Counted from the first letter of the stretch, positions 41,389-51,187 are shown. The stretch is DNA of 64,000 bases from Verrucomicrobiota bacterium (GCA_025353105.1 JANXRG010000035.1:1-64000); one strand, 5' to 3'. Program-made: numbers and translations. The notes: generated by a model from the sequence alone, not told the origin.

Positions 41389-41401
41389 CCCAACCTCCGC
41401 C

Positions 41402-42178
41402 GTGAGCCCCCCTGATTCCCCCACGCAGCTCGAATTGTCGCTCCCCAAGCTGGCCGGTCGCCGGCTGCCGCGCTTTGCCGTGATTCAGTTTCCGGGGTCG
41501 AATTGCGACCAGGATTGTGTCCGCGCGTTGCGGGACGACTGCGGTTACGCCGCGGAATACGTGTGGCACCAGGAGTCTTCGCTGGCTGGATTTGACGCGA
41601 TGGTCGTGCCCGGCGGATTTTCCTACGGCGACTATTTGCGCTGCGGCGCGATGGCCCGCCATTCGCCCGTGATGCGGGCCGTGAGTGAGGCCGCCGCGTC
41701 CGGCGTGCCGGTCATCGGAATCTGCAATGGCTTCCAGATTTTGTGCGAGGCCGGCCTCCTGCCCGGCGCGTTGATCCGCAATCGATCGCTCCATTTTGTT
41801 TGCGCGCCCGTCACGCTGCGCGTCGAGTCGGTCGAGTCCCTCTTCACTTCGCAATGTTACGCGGGACAGCTGCTGACGTTACCCGTCGCGCACGGCGAGG
41901 GCTGCTTTCATGCGGATCCGGACACGCTGCGCACGCTGGAAGAAAATCACCAGGTGCTCCTGCGCTATGTGGATCCGCTCACCGGCGAGTCGACCGAGGC
42001 GTCGAATCCGAATGGATCAGTTTCGAATATCGCTGGCATCTGCAACGCGGAGCGAAACGTGTTCGGCCTGATGCCGCATCCGGATCGCGCCACGCACGCG
42101 CGGCTGGGCAGTGAGGATGGGAAGATGATTTTCGCGGCGATGGCTGAACATGTGGCCGGCGTGGCGGCGAAGCGGTGA
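41402..42178 (+). CDS. purQ: Phosphoribosylformylglycinamidine synthase, glutaminase subunit PurQ
   Basis: 258 residues from GTG 41402. Class I glutamine amidotransferase: AVIQFPGSNCDQDC, VPGGFSYGDYLRCGAMAR (oxyanion), nucleophile Cys in VIGICNGFQIL, HGEG and the terminal His-Glu region LMPHPDRA. It supplies ammonia to PurL in the fourth step of purine synthesis. The N-terminal 20 residues are a short extension relative to many PurQ proteins. Confidence 0.96.
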   Translation: MSPPDSPTQLELSLPKLAGRRLPRFAVIQFPGSNCDQDCVRALRDDCGYAAEYVWHQESSLAGFDAMVVPGGFSYGDYLRCGAMARHSPVMRAVSEAAASGVPVIGICNGFQILCEAGLLPGALIRNRSLHFVCAPVTLRVESVESLFTSQCYAGQLLTLPVAHGEGCFHADPDTLRTLEENHQVLLRYVDPLTGESTEASNPNGSVSNIAGICNAERNVFGLMPHPDRATHARLGSEDGKMIFAAMAEHVAGVAAKR

Positions 42179-42187
42179 GGGCGCCCG

Positions 42188-42248
42188 GTGGAACGCGACC
42201 TCCGGGCGCGTTGGCAAAAGGGGTGGGGACGTTTCGCCGAAACGTCCC
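42188..42248. repeat. REP element 2 plus perfect hairpin between purQ and purL
   Basis: 42188-42213 is a single 26-base arm of the REP family, identical to the reverse complement of 50672-50697. 42226-42248 is a separate perfect palindrome with 11-base arms (gggacgtttcg/cgaaacgtccc) and one central base. They lie in the 215-base gap between purQ and purL. The hairpin could attenuate or stabilise the transcript. Confidence 0.8.
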
Positions 42249-42393
42249 AAGCTGATGCACGTGGCGCGTCGGCGGACGCGACGATCGAATGCGCGAAAGA
42301 TTTCCGGCGGGAAGTTCGGGACGACCGGGGACGGTCATCCCTACCTCAGGGACCCCACTTTCGCGCTGGTCTGAGTCGCGCTAAGGGTAATCG

Positions 42394-44643
42394 GTGCCGA
42401 CGTTTATTTCCCCCACGCCCATCACCGCCGAACTTATCGCCCGCCACGGCGTGACGCCAGACGAGTACGAGCGCATCCAGAAGATTCTCGGCCGCGACCC
42501 GAATGTCACCGAGTTGGGCGTGTTCTCGGTGATGTGGAGCGAGCACTGCTCATACAAGAGTTCGCGCGCGGAGCTGCGGAAGTTTCCGACGACGGGCCCG
42601 ACGGTGCTGGTCAAGGCAGGTGAGGAAAACGCCGGCGTCATCGACATCGGCGACGGCTGGGGCGTCGCTTTCAAAATGGAGAGTCACAACCACCCGAGCG
42701 CAGTCGAGCCATTTCAGGGCGCGGCCACGGGCGTGGGGGGCATCATTCGCGACATCTTCACGATGGGCGCACGGCCCGTTTTCCTGCTTAACTCGCTCCG
42801 CTTCGGTCCGATCACGGGCGACACCGTCGACGTGAAGCTCAATCGCCGCTTGTTTGGTGGCGTGGTGAGCGGGATCGCGCACTACGGCAATTGCATTGGC
42901 GTGCCGACGATCGGCGGCGAGATTTATTTCGATGAATCCTACAGCGGCAATCCGCTGGTGAATGTGTTTTGCGCCGGCGTGCTCAAGCACGAGGAAATCG
43001 CGCGCGGTGCGGCCAAAGGCCCCGGAAACCCGGTCTTCTACGTCGGCGCGGAGACGGGGCGCGACGGCCTCGCGGGGGCGGCTTTCGCCTCGCGTGAACT
43101 GACTGAGGAATCGAAGGAGGATCGTCCCGCCGTGCAGGTAGGCGATCCCTTCAAGGAGAAACTTTTGCTCGAAGCATGTCTCGAATTGCTGGCGCTCGAA
43201 GGCGCGGTGGCCGGCATTCAGGACATGGGTGCGGCGGGCCTGACCTGCTCCACGTGCGAGACCGCGAGTCGCGGCGGCACGGGAGTGGAGATTGATCTCG
43301 CGCTTGTCCCGCAACGCGAGACCGGCATGAGCGCGTACGAAATTCTGCTCAGCGAAAGCCAGGAGCGCATGCTCATCATCGCGAACAAGGGCCGCGAGGC
43401 CGACGTGCGGCGCATCTTCGAGAAATGGGAGCTGCCGTACGCGGAGATTGGCCGCGTGACGGATGATGGCATGATGCGCGTGAAACACGGCGACCTCGGC
43501 GTGGTCGTGGAAATTCCCGCGCGTCAGCTGGCAGAGGAGGCTCCGCTTTATCACCCGGAGGCCAAAGAGCCGCCCGCCGTGCCGCGGCTGGATCTCGCGA
43601 AGCTTGATTTCATCAGCCCGCAGGAGGCGTTGCCGCGATTGCTCGCGCATCCAAATCTCGCGTCGCGTCGCTGGGTCTACCGGCAGTATGACTACAGCGT
43701 GCGCGGCGGCTGCGTCGTGTCGCCGGGGTCGGACGCCGCCGTCTTTCATGTCCGTGAGGCGGACAAATTCCTCGCCGCCACGAGCGACTGTAACGCCACC
43801 TTCTGCCGCATTCAGCCGCGGCAGGGCGCGATGATGGCGGTGGCCGAGGCCGCGCGGAATCTTGTGTGCAGTGGCGCGCGTCCGCTGGCCGTCACCGACA
43901 ATTTGAACTTCGGCAATCCAAACAAACCCGAGAACTTCTGGCAGTTGCGCGAGAGCGTGGAGGGCCTCGCCGAGGCATGCCGCGCCTTCAACACGCCCGT
44001 CACCGGCGGCAACGTCAGTCTCTACAATGAAAGCCCCGCCGGCGTGGTCGATCCCACGCCGACCGTCGGCATGGTGGGTCTCATCGAGAAAGAGGAACAC
44101 ATCACGCGGCAGTATTTCCGGGACGCGGGCGACGTGATCCTGCTGCTCGGCTCGATCGGCGGCGGGCTCGGTGGCAGCCAGTACCTGCTGCAACTGCACG
44201 GCAAGAACGAAGGGCCGTTGCCGCGCTTTGATCTTCCTTCGGAAATCGCCGTGCAGGAATCGCTGCTCTCCTTGATCCGGGCGGGCTTGGTAAAGAGTGC
44301 GCACGATTGCAGCGAAGGCGGTCTCGCCGCCACGCTGGCAGAGTGCTGCATCACGGGCGCGGCGCCGATTGGTGCGTCGGTGGCGCTTGGCACGCGCAAC
44401 CTCGATCGCCGCGATGACGATCTGCTCTTCAGTGAATCACCCTCGCGCATCGTGCTGACGGTGGCCGCCGAAAACGCGGCCGCGGCTCTGTTGTTGTTGC
44501 AGCGCGGCGGCGTCGAAGCGCGCAAGCTCGGCACGGTGGGCGGCGACGAACTCGTGATTCTGACCGATGCAGCGCGATATGCATGGAAGACGAGCGATTT
44601 GCACGCCGAGTGGAGCGAGACAATCCCGGCGTTGATGAGTTAG
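42394..44643 (+). CDS. purL: Phosphoribosylformylglycinamidine synthase subunit PurL
   Basis: 749 residues from GTG 42394. The small-type PurL start [38 protein letters not shown] is seen, then [29 protein letters not shown] (catalytic His and ATP site) and, in the second half, [32 protein letters not shown] and [14 protein letters not shown]. It amidates FGAR to FGAM with ATP and the ammonia from PurQ. The length matches the PurSQL system. Confidence 0.97.
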   Translation: MPTFISPTPITAELIARHGVTPDEYERIQKILGRDPNVTELGVFSVMWSEHCSYKSSRAELRKFPTTGPTVLVKAGEENAGVIDIGDGWGVAFKMESHNHPSAVEPFQGAATGVGGIIRDIFTMGARPVFLLNSLRFGPITGDTVDVKLNRRLFGGVVSGIAHYGNCIGVPTIGGEIYFDESYSGNPLVNVFCAGVLKHEEIARGAAKGPGNPVFYVGAETGRDGLAGAAFASRELTEESKEDRPAVQVGDPFKEKLLLEACLELLALEGAVAGIQDMGAAGLTCSTCETASRGGTGVEIDLALVPQRETGMSAYEILLSESQERMLIIANKGREADVRRIFEKWELPYAEIGRVTDDGMMRVKHGDLGVVVEIPARQLAEEAPLYHPEAKEPPAVPRLDLAKLDFISPQEALPRLLAHPNLASRRWVYRQYDYSVRGGCVVSPGSDAAVFHVREADKFLAATSDCNATFCRIQPRQGAMMAVAEAARNLVCSGARPLAVTDNLNFGNPNKPENFWQLRESVEGLAEACRAFNTPVTGGNVSLYNESPAGVVDPTPTVGMVGLIEKEEHITRQYFRDAGDVILLLGSIGGGLGGSQYLLQLHGKNEGPLPRFDLPSEIAVQESLLSLIRAGLVKSAHDCSEGGLAATLAECCITGAAPIGASVALGTRNLDRRDDDLLFSESPSRIVLTVAAENAAAALLLLQRGGVEARKLGTVGGDELVILTDAARYAWKTSDLHAEWSETIPALMS

Positions 44644-44738
44644 GTGGCACGCTTGAATTAAGTCCGGAAGTACTGCTTCCTTGCCGTGGCTGAACCGTGA
44701 TAGAGTCACTGTCAGCAGTTCTCCCCGGGTCACAATTC

Positions 44739-47594
44739 ATGATGCAAATGCATGGCGGCGGTCGCCTGCGTCGGTTCGCCGCCGCCTGCTTCGCATTTTC
44801 TTCCGTCCTCCCTGTTCCCTCTTCCTTTTCCCAAGTCCCGCAGCTGATCAATTACCAGGGCCGCGTGGCGGTCAGCGGTACGAATTTCAACGGCACGGGT
44901 AATTTCAAGTTCGCCCTGGTGAATGGCGATGGCACGCAGACGTACTGGAGTAATGACGGCACGAGCCTGGCGGGCAGCCAGCCGGCGGTGGGTGTGACGC
45001 GCACCGTAACGAACGGACTTTATTCCGTACTGCTGGGCGACACCTCGCTCGGGGCGGCCATGACGACCATCCCGCTGGCGGTGTTCAACAACTCCGACGT
45101 GCGCCTGCGAGTCTGGTTCAACGACGGACCGCACGGCTACCAGTCGCTCACACCGGACCAGCGTATCGCCGCGGTGGGCTACGCAGTCATGGCCGCAAAC
45201 GTGCCGGACGGCGCGATCACCACCGCGAAAATCGCTGCGGGTGCGGTTACCAGCGCGCAACTGGCGAATGGCGCGATTGGCGCGGCGCAACTCGGCGCGG
45301 GTGCGGCGGCCGCGAATTTGGCCGCTGGCGGCCAGAGCGCGGTCGGCAGCGGCGGCGCGATCGTTTCGACCAACCCGAACGCGACCGAGCTGATCGCGGC
45401 GGGTTACGTGAGGCTGACCGCGATCGAGTCGGCGGAGCGCTATCGCTCGATCCGCAACACGCCGCCCAGCGGCCGGAGCCAGCACACCGCGGTCTGGACC
45501 GGCGCGGAGATGATCGTCTTCGGAGGGAGCAGCAATCGCGTAAGTGCCATCTTCGACGACGGCGCGCGCTATTATCCCGCGATGGATCACTGGGTGCCGC
45601 TGCCCAAGGAAAATGCACCGAGCGCGCGCTTCGCCCACATTGCGGTGTGGACGCCAACCTACGGTCGAATGATCGTATGGGGCGGCGCGAACGCGAGCGC
45701 CACCCTCGCGGACGGTGGGAGCTATGACCCCGTGCAGAACGTTTGGACACCGATTCCAGTTTCGCCCGTGATGTCGGCGCGCAGCTACCATGCAGCCGTG
45801 GTCCTCGGCAACACGGTGGTGGTTTGGGGCGGCACCTCGATTCCCACCGGAGGGGGAGCGCTAAACACCGGGGGGAGGCTCGATGCTCTCACGCTGCAAT
45901 GGACCGCCACGTCCACTGGCGCCAACTCGCCGGCAGCCCGCTACGTGCATCGCGCCATCGCCACGGACACCGAGATGATCGTCTGGGGCGGCGCGGCGAG
46001 CGGCGCCACATATTTCAACAACGGCGCTCGTTACAATCCGGTAACCGACGCCTGGGCGGCGATGGCGACGCCCGCGCTGGCGACGCGCTACGCGCACACA
46101 CTCGTCTGGACCGGTGCGCGCATGATCGCCTGGGGTGGAGTGGGCCTATCCACGTACAGCGACGGAGCGATGTACAATCCGACGAACAATACTTGGACGG
46201 CGATGGCGGCGGCCACCGGGGTGGCGGGACGGTATTACTTTTCCAGCGTCTGGACGGGCGGTGAGATGATTGTCTTTGGTGGCAGCAATTCCGCCGGCGC
46301 GCAGATCGGCGATGGCGGTCGCTTCAACCCGACCACGAATCTTTGGACGGCGCTGCCGGCGCCCGATCTGTCCGCGCGCCGCTGGCTGCACACCGCGATC
46401 TGGACGGGTGGGGAAATGATCGTCTGGGGCGGAGACTTTAGTGACGGATTGGACACCGGCCGGCGCTTCAATCCCTTCAGCAACACGTGGCTCACGATGC
46501 AGACGCCGCGGCGCGACGAAATTGCGGTCTGGACGGGCACCGAGCTGATCTTCTGGGGCGGCCAGATCAGTCTGGGTTTCAATACCGTCGACTACAGCGA
46601 CGATGGGCTGCGCTGGGACGCGGCGACAAACGTCTGGCGGCGCATCCCGCCGGACCCCGTGATGCCGATCCGCATCGGTCATACCGCTGTGTGGAGTGGC
46701 AGCGAGATGATCGTCTGGGGAGGATTCCAACCGGGCGGCGGCCGCTACAATCCGGCGGGCGCGGGCAGTTGGACCGCGATTGCGTCGAAGCCGGAACTCG
46801 ATCTCCGATTTTCTCACACGGCTCTCTGGACCGGAACTGAAATGATCGTCTGGGGCGGATCCTTCTTCACCGGCGGCATCAACACTTACCCCGCAGTGGG
46901 CGGGCGCTACAATCCCGTGACGGATGCCTGGACACTGATGGCGACCCCGCCCGCCGCAATCCCCGCGCGCGCGGGGCACACGGCGCTTTGGACCGGCACC
47001 GAAATGCTCATTTGGGGGGGTTATTCCTCCGATGCCGGAAATGTCTACACCTATACCAACACCGGAGGTCGCTATCGTCCGGTGTCGGACCAGTGGACGG
47101 CGACTAGCGGGGCGGGCGCGCCTGCGGGTCGCTATGCGCACACGGCAGTCTGGACCGGAAGGGAAATGATCGTTTGGGGTGGGAGCAGCAACAACGCCCC
47201 TTTCCTTTTTTCGGATGGCGGCCGGTACGATCCGGCGGCTGACGCTTGGACTTCCATCGCCGTTCCGGCCGCGATCCTCGGCGCCCGCTACCAGCACATG
47301 GCCGTCTGGACCGGCACGGAGATGCTGATCTGGGGTGGCGATGGCTTCGGTCCCAGCGGCGTCTACAGCAACTGGCAAAGTGGCGGCGCGCGTTACGATC
47401 CCACCGGCACCGGCACCTGGTCGCCGATCACGCCAAATCGCGAGATTGGGGGCCGCGATGCGGCGACCGCCATCTGGACGGGCACCGAGATGATTGTCAC
47501 GAACCACTCCTCAGCCGATTACCTGGCCGGCAACTATTCCGAGGTCTTCGGCTACACGCCGCCCAGGACGCTGTATCTCTACCTGCGGCCGTGA
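44739..47594 (+). CDS. Kelch-repeat surface protein B (intact)
   Basis: 951 residues from ATG 44739 (GTG 44697 would add 14). A signal peptide, RLRRFAAACFAFSSVLPVPSSFS, ends before QVPQLINYQGRV. The N-terminal domain with GLYSVLLGD, LRVWFNDG and LTPDQRIAAVGYA is followed by DGAITTAKIAAGAVTSAQLANG repeats and then 14 kelch-type motifs (W-T-G-x-E-M-I-V-W-G-G ... R-Y-N-P-x-x-x-x-W), which would make two seven-bladed propellers. It ends YTPPRTLYLYLRP. It is presumably secreted or displayed on the surface; the ligand is unknown. This copy is the reference for broken paralogs A and C. Confidence 0.88.
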   Translation: MMQMHGGGRLRRFAAACFAFSSVLPVPSSFSQVPQLINYQGRVAVSGTNFNGTGNFKFALVNGDGTQTYWSNDGTSLAGSQPAVGVTRTVTNGLYSVLLGDTSLGAAMTTIPLAVFNNSDVRLRVWFNDGPHGYQSLTPDQRIAAVGYAVMAANVPDGAITTAKIAAGAVTSAQLANGAIGAAQLGAGAAAANLAAGGQSAVGSGGAIVSTNPNATELIAAGYVRLTAIESAERYRSIRNTPPSGRSQHTAVWTGAEMIVFGGSSNRVSAIFDDGARYYPAMDHWVPLPKENAPSARFAHIAVWTPTYGRMIVWGGANASATLADGGSYDPVQNVWTPIPVSPVMSARSYHAAVVLGNTVVVWGGTSIPTGGGALNTGGRLDALTLQWTATSTGANSPAARYVHRAIATDTEMIVWGGAASGATYFNNGARYNPVTDAWAAMATPALATRYAHTLVWTGARMIAWGGVGLSTYSDGAMYNPTNNTWTAMAAATGVAGRYYFSSVWTGGEMIVFGGSNSAGAQIGDGGRFNPTTNLWTALPAPDLSARRWLHTAIWTGGEMIVWGGDFSDGLDTGRRFNPFSNTWLTMQTPRRDEIAVWTGTELIFWGGQISLGFNTVDYSDDGLRWDAATNVWRRIPPDPVMPIRIGHTAVWSGSEMIVWGGFQPGGGRYNPAGAGSWTAIASKPELDLRFSHTALWTGTEMIVWGGSFFTGGINTYPAVGGRYNPVTDAWTLMATPPAAIPARAGHTALWTGTEMLIWGGYSSDAGNVYTYTNTGGRYRPVSDQWTATSGAGAPAGRYAHTAVWTGREMIVWGGSSNNAPFLFSDGGRYDPAADAWTSIAVPAAILGARYQHMAVWTGTEMLIWGGDGFGPSGVYSNWQSGGARYDPTGTGTWSPITPNREIGGRDAATAIWTGTEMIVTNHSSADYLAGNYSEVFGYTPPRTLYLYLRP

Positions 47595-47689
47595 GCTTCC
47601 TGCGACGATCGTGCTTTTTTCTGGAATAAGCGGCTCGTTGGCGGCGTAAATACTCTTAGACGCAGCGGATATTCCCGCGGGCTAAAAAA

Positions 47690-49621
47690 ATGATGACCAG
47701 GCTTAGCGGACCATTCTTTGGCTGGCTGGCGCTCGCCGCGCTTTCCTCCCTCCTCCTTGTTCCCTGTTCCTTTTCCCAAGTCCCCCAACTAATTAATTAC
47801 CAGGGTCGCGTCGTGGTGAACGGCGCGAATTTTGCCGGCACCGGCCAGTTCCGTTTCGCTCTGGTCGATGGCGCCGGCAATCCCTACTGGAGCAACGACG
47901 GCACCAGCATGGGCGGGCCGCCGATTAACGCGGTTTCAATTACCGTGACCAACGGCCTTTATTCGGTGCTGCTGGGCGACAGCACGTTGCCGAACATGAC
48001 GGCCATCCCGCCGTCCGTCTTCAATAATCCCGATGTCCGCCTGCGTGTCTGGTTCAACGACGGCACCAATGGTGTGCAGCAACTCACGCCCGACCAGCGT
48101 ATCGCCGCGGTCGGCTATGCGGTCATCGCCGGCAATGTCCCTGACGGCGCCATTACGGGCGCGAAGATCGCCGCGGGCACCATTACCAGCGCGAACATCG
48201 CCACCGGCACGATCACGGGCGCGAACATCGCGGCCGGCGCGATCGGCAATCCCCAGCTTGCCGCGGGCGCGGCGGCCGCGAATCTCGCCGGCAATTCCCA
48301 AAGCGCGGTGGGCAGCGGCGGCATCATTCTCGCCGCCACGCAGGATCCGGCACTGGTCGCGGCCGGCTACGTGAACATCGGCTCCACCACGATTGCCGAT
48401 GGCTGGCAGCAGCGCGTCACCACCATCCCGCCGGCCTCGGGCCGCTTTTCCGTGACGGGCGTTTGGACCGGCGCCGAGCTGATCGTGTGGGGCGGCTGGA
48501 CAATCAGCCCGCTGGCGTTTTTTGGCGACGGCGCGCGTTACAACCCGGTTTCGAACTCGTGGACCGCCCTGCCCGCGGCGGGCGCACCGACGCCGCGGCG
48601 CAGCCACACCGCGATTTGGACCGGGAGCGAGATGATTGTCTGGGGAGGCATAAACAGCGGCGGCGCGCAGGGCGACGGAGGACGCTACCATCCGACCACC
48701 AACGCATGGTCGGTCGTCACTCCGACGGGCGCGCCGTCCGCGCGTTTGTCGCATACCGCGGTCTGGACCGGGAGCGAGATGATCGTCTGGGGAGGAGCCG
48801 ACGCGAGTTTGAACCCGTTCGCTGACGGCGCCCGCTTTAACCCGAGCGCGAACGGTAACGCCGGTCAGTGGTCGCCGCTCAACGCGGCCATGACCACGCC
48901 CCCCTCGGCGCGCTTCTCCCACACGGCGGTGTGGACCGGCACGGTGATGATCGTCTGGGGCGGCAGCAGCGCGTCGATTCAACTCGGGGACGGCGCGCGC
49001 TACAATCCGATTGCCGCCATGTGGACCGCGCTGCCGGCGCTGAATGCGCCGAGCGCGCGTTATTCGCACACCGCGGTCTGGACGGGCAGCCTGATGGTGA
49101 TCTGGGGCGGGACCAATAACTCGTTGTCCGAATTCGGTGACGGCGCGCGCTACAACCCTGCGGCCGACGCGTGGTCCCCTGTCGGCACGGACATGAACAC
49201 GCCGGGACCGCGCCATCTGCAGCTCGCGGTTTGGACGGGCGGCAGCATGATCATCTGGGGCGGATTGAACAACTCGACGTACCTTGGCACCGGGGGCCGG
49301 TACGATCCGGTATCCAATGGCTGGAGCGGCATCAGCGCCGTCAACGCACCCTCCGCACGCTACGGCAGCGCCGCGATTTGGAGCGGCAAAGAAATGATTC
49401 TGTGGAGCGGGATCGCCGGCACTACGAACTACCCGAATGACGGGCGCCGCTACGACCCCGCTGCAGACACGTGGACGCAGCTCGCTTCGACCTCCCCTTC
49501 AGCGCGCGGCGGCTACTCGGTGGTATGGACCGGCAGCGAGATGATCGTCTGGGGCGGCCGGATCAGCAGCTTGGTTTTCTACAACGACGGCGCGCGTTTT
49601 AATCCGGCCCTAAATACGTGA
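47690..49621 (+). CDS. Kelch-repeat surface protein C, N-terminal part (ends at in-frame TGA)
   Basis: 643 residues. The signal peptide (FGWLALAALSSLLLVPCSFS) precedes QVPQLINYQGRV, the common N-terminal domain and a DGAITGAKIAAGTITSANIATG repeat block. Eight kelch motifs follow. The frame ends RFNPALNT then TGA, where the motif N-x-W in every other unit demands Trp (TGG). The same frame continues beyond, so one base change accounts for the break. It sits 95 bases after paralog B and probably arose by tandem duplication. Confidence 0.75.
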   Translation: MMTRLSGPFFGWLALAALSSLLLVPCSFSQVPQLINYQGRVVVNGANFAGTGQFRFALVDGAGNPYWSNDGTSMGGPPINAVSITVTNGLYSVLLGDSTLPNMTAIPPSVFNNPDVRLRVWFNDGTNGVQQLTPDQRIAAVGYAVIAGNVPDGAITGAKIAAGTITSANIATGTITGANIAAGAIGNPQLAAGAAAANLAGNSQSAVGSGGIILAATQDPALVAAGYVNIGSTTIADGWQQRVTTIPPASGRFSVTGVWTGAELIVWGGWTISPLAFFGDGARYNPVSNSWTALPAAGAPTPRRSHTAIWTGSEMIVWGGINSGGAQGDGGRYHPTTNAWSVVTPTGAPSARLSHTAVWTGSEMIVWGGADASLNPFADGARFNPSANGNAGQWSPLNAAMTTPPSARFSHTAVWTGTVMIVWGGSSASIQLGDGARYNPIAAMWTALPALNAPSARYSHTAVWTGSLMVIWGGTNNSLSEFGDGARYNPAADAWSPVGTDMNTPGPRHLQLAVWTGGSMIIWGGLNNSTYLGTGGRYDPVSNGWSGISAVNAPSARYGSAAIWSGKEMILWSGIAGTTNYPNDGRRYDPAADTWTQLASTSPSARGGYSVVWTGSEMIVWGGRISSLVFYNDGARFNPALNT

Positions 49622-49627
49622 GCGGGG

Positions 49628-50557
49628 GTGCAGGTGAATGGCGCGCCGGGGGCGCGCGCCAATCATTCGGCGGTGTGGACGGGCACCGAAATGATCATCT
49701 TTGGCGGCTTTGCAAGCGGCGCGACCTTTTTGAATGATCTCGGCCGCTACAATCCCACAACCAACGCCTGGAGCATCGCGGCGCCGACCGGGACGCCGCC
49801 GTCGGTGCGATCCAGTCATACTGCCGTCTGGACCGGCGCGGTCATGATAGTCTACGGCGGCACGGCGTCGGGATCTACGCTGAACAATGGGGGTCAATTT
49901 AATCCGTCCACGGATGTCTGGACGGCGTTGCCCACCGTCGGCGCCCCCGCGACAGGTCGGATTCAGCACACGGCCGTCTGGTCGGGCACGGAGATGTTGG
50001 TTTGGGGCGGGTATTCGGGCAGCGTGACACTCGCCGACGGCGGCCGATACAACCCGAGTGGAGCTGGCTCCTGGACCGCGATGTCGCTCACGGGCGCGCC
50101 GCCGAGCGCGCGGAGCATGCACACGGCGGTCTGGACGGGCACAGCCATGTTGGTGTGGGGAGGGACCAGCAGCGGAGGCTTGGGATTAGGATCATTGGGC
50201 GACGGTTATGCCTTCACGCCGGGCGCGGGCACTGCCTGGACAACGCTTGCGAGCGCGGGCGCACCGAGCGCGCGTGCTGAACATGCGGCCGTTTGGACCG
50301 GAGCGGAGATGATCATCTGGGCTGGTTATGGCGGGCCCGCGGCGGGATCGAACCTCAATGACGGAGGCCGCTACAATGCGGCGAACAATTCATGGAGTCC
50401 GCTCACCCTGAGCAACGCCCCGCCGGCGCGCTATTTTTCCTCCGCCGTTTGGACGGGCGCGGAAATGCTGATCTATGGCGGATTTACACCGTTGTCGCTC
50501 AACGACACCTGGAGCTACACGCCGCCAAAAACGTTGATCATGTATCAGCGGCCGTGA
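49628..50557 (+). CDS. Kelch-repeat surface protein C, C-terminal part (after in-frame stop)
   Basis: 309 residues from GTG 49628, in frame with the upstream part across the TGA at 49619-49621. It holds kelch motifs 9-14 and ends YTPPKTLIMYQRP, the tail also seen in A and B. There is no signal peptide. Together with 47690-49621 it would give a 955-residue protein with 14 motifs. It is most simply a nonsense-interrupted gene, though readthrough cannot be excluded from sequence. Confidence 0.7.
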   Translation: MQVNGAPGARANHSAVWTGTEMIIFGGFASGATFLNDLGRYNPTTNAWSIAAPTGTPPSVRSSHTAVWTGAVMIVYGGTASGSTLNNGGQFNPSTDVWTALPTVGAPATGRIQHTAVWSGTEMLVWGGYSGSVTLADGGRYNPSGAGSWTAMSLTGAPPSARSMHTAVWTGTAMLVWGGTSSGGLGLGSLGDGYAFTPGAGTAWTTLASAGAPSARAEHAAVWTGAEMIIWAGYGGPAAGSNLNDGGRYNAANNSWSPLTLSNAPPARYFSSAVWTGAEMLIYGGFTPLSLNDTWSYTPPKTLIMYQRP

Positions 50558-50599
50558 CGGAATGCCGAATTTAGAATGCCGAATGCGGAATTGAGGAAG

Positions 50600-50697
50600 G
50601 TGGAACGCCACCTCCGGGCGCGTTGAGTCAGGGTTTGGCAGCCCGCGGGCGCGGGCGCCATTTATCTTTGGCAACGCGCCCGGAGGTCGCGTTCCAC
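50600..50697. repeat. REP-type palindromic element 3 (complete)
   Basis: Arms 50600-50625 and 50672-50697 are reverse complements at 25 of 26 positions. The right arm is identical in reverse to the single arm at 42188-42213. The 46-base spacer is GC-rich with its own cccgcgggcgcgggc-like symmetry. It lies between kelch C and the RES toxin gene and overlaps neither. Confidence 0.9.
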
Positions 50698-50698
50698 G

Positions 50699-51187
50699 TT
50701 ATCTCGCCCCGCGCTTGGGCGCCGTGGCGAGTCGCGCGTCGAAATCGAAGCGCTGCATTTTGCCGATTTTCAGCTTCGCAAAATCCGAATGGACGGGATT
50801 CGCGAGCAGATTGTGCTGCTGCGGAATGATTGCGCTCGGCACGCGCAGCAGGCAGGACTTGCCGGCTTCCAGCCATTGGTCGCCGACTTTCTGCGCCGCG
50901 CCGAGTTCCATCGCGTCATTCCACTTCGCCGGCAGGCGCGGTGGCTCGGCGATCCAGCGTGGGTCGAACTCGACCTCGAAAAAAACGTACGGCACCCGCG
51001 CCAGGTCTTCGCGCTCGGTCGTGTGCACGAGAATTTCCAGCGCCGCAAGCGCGATGCTGTCGCTCAAATAAATCACGCGGCGGCCCCGGGAATTCCAGCG
51101 ACCGCCGTATTTCGCGGCACCGTCGCCCGAGAACGCGCCGCGCGCCACGCGCTGCTGGCAGATGCGATAGGCCCGCGCGAGGCTCAC
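50699..51187 (-). CDS. RES-domain toxin
   Basis: 162 residues from GTG 51187. The RES signature is visible: YRICQQRVARGAFSGDGAAKYGGRWNSRGRRVIYLSDSIALAALEILVHT (R near residue 30, E near 51) and LLRVPSAIIPQQHNLLANPVHSDF. RES toxins degrade NAD or modify PRPP synthetase in other bacteria. The start lies inside the antitoxin stop (GTGA), the usual order for Xre/MbcA-RES operons. Confidence 0.9.
   Translation of the reverse strand: MSLARAYRICQQRVARGAFSGDGAAKYGGRWNSRGRRVIYLSDSIALAALEILVHTTEREDLARVPYVFFEVEFDPRWIAEPPRLPAKWNDAMELGAAQKVGDQWLEAGKSCLLRVPSAIIPQQHNLLANPVHSDFAKLKIGKMQRFDFDARLATAPKRGAR

Noticed and set aside
42550-44304. 584-codon minus-strand frame opposite purL
   Set aside because: purL has a full, well-conserved frame on the plus strand; the antisense frame is a high-GC shadow with no domain.
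49619-49621. TGA in kelch C as selenocysteine codon
   Set aside because: The aligned residue is Trp in all sister motifs, no redox context exists, and I see no obvious SECIS-like hairpin right after it.
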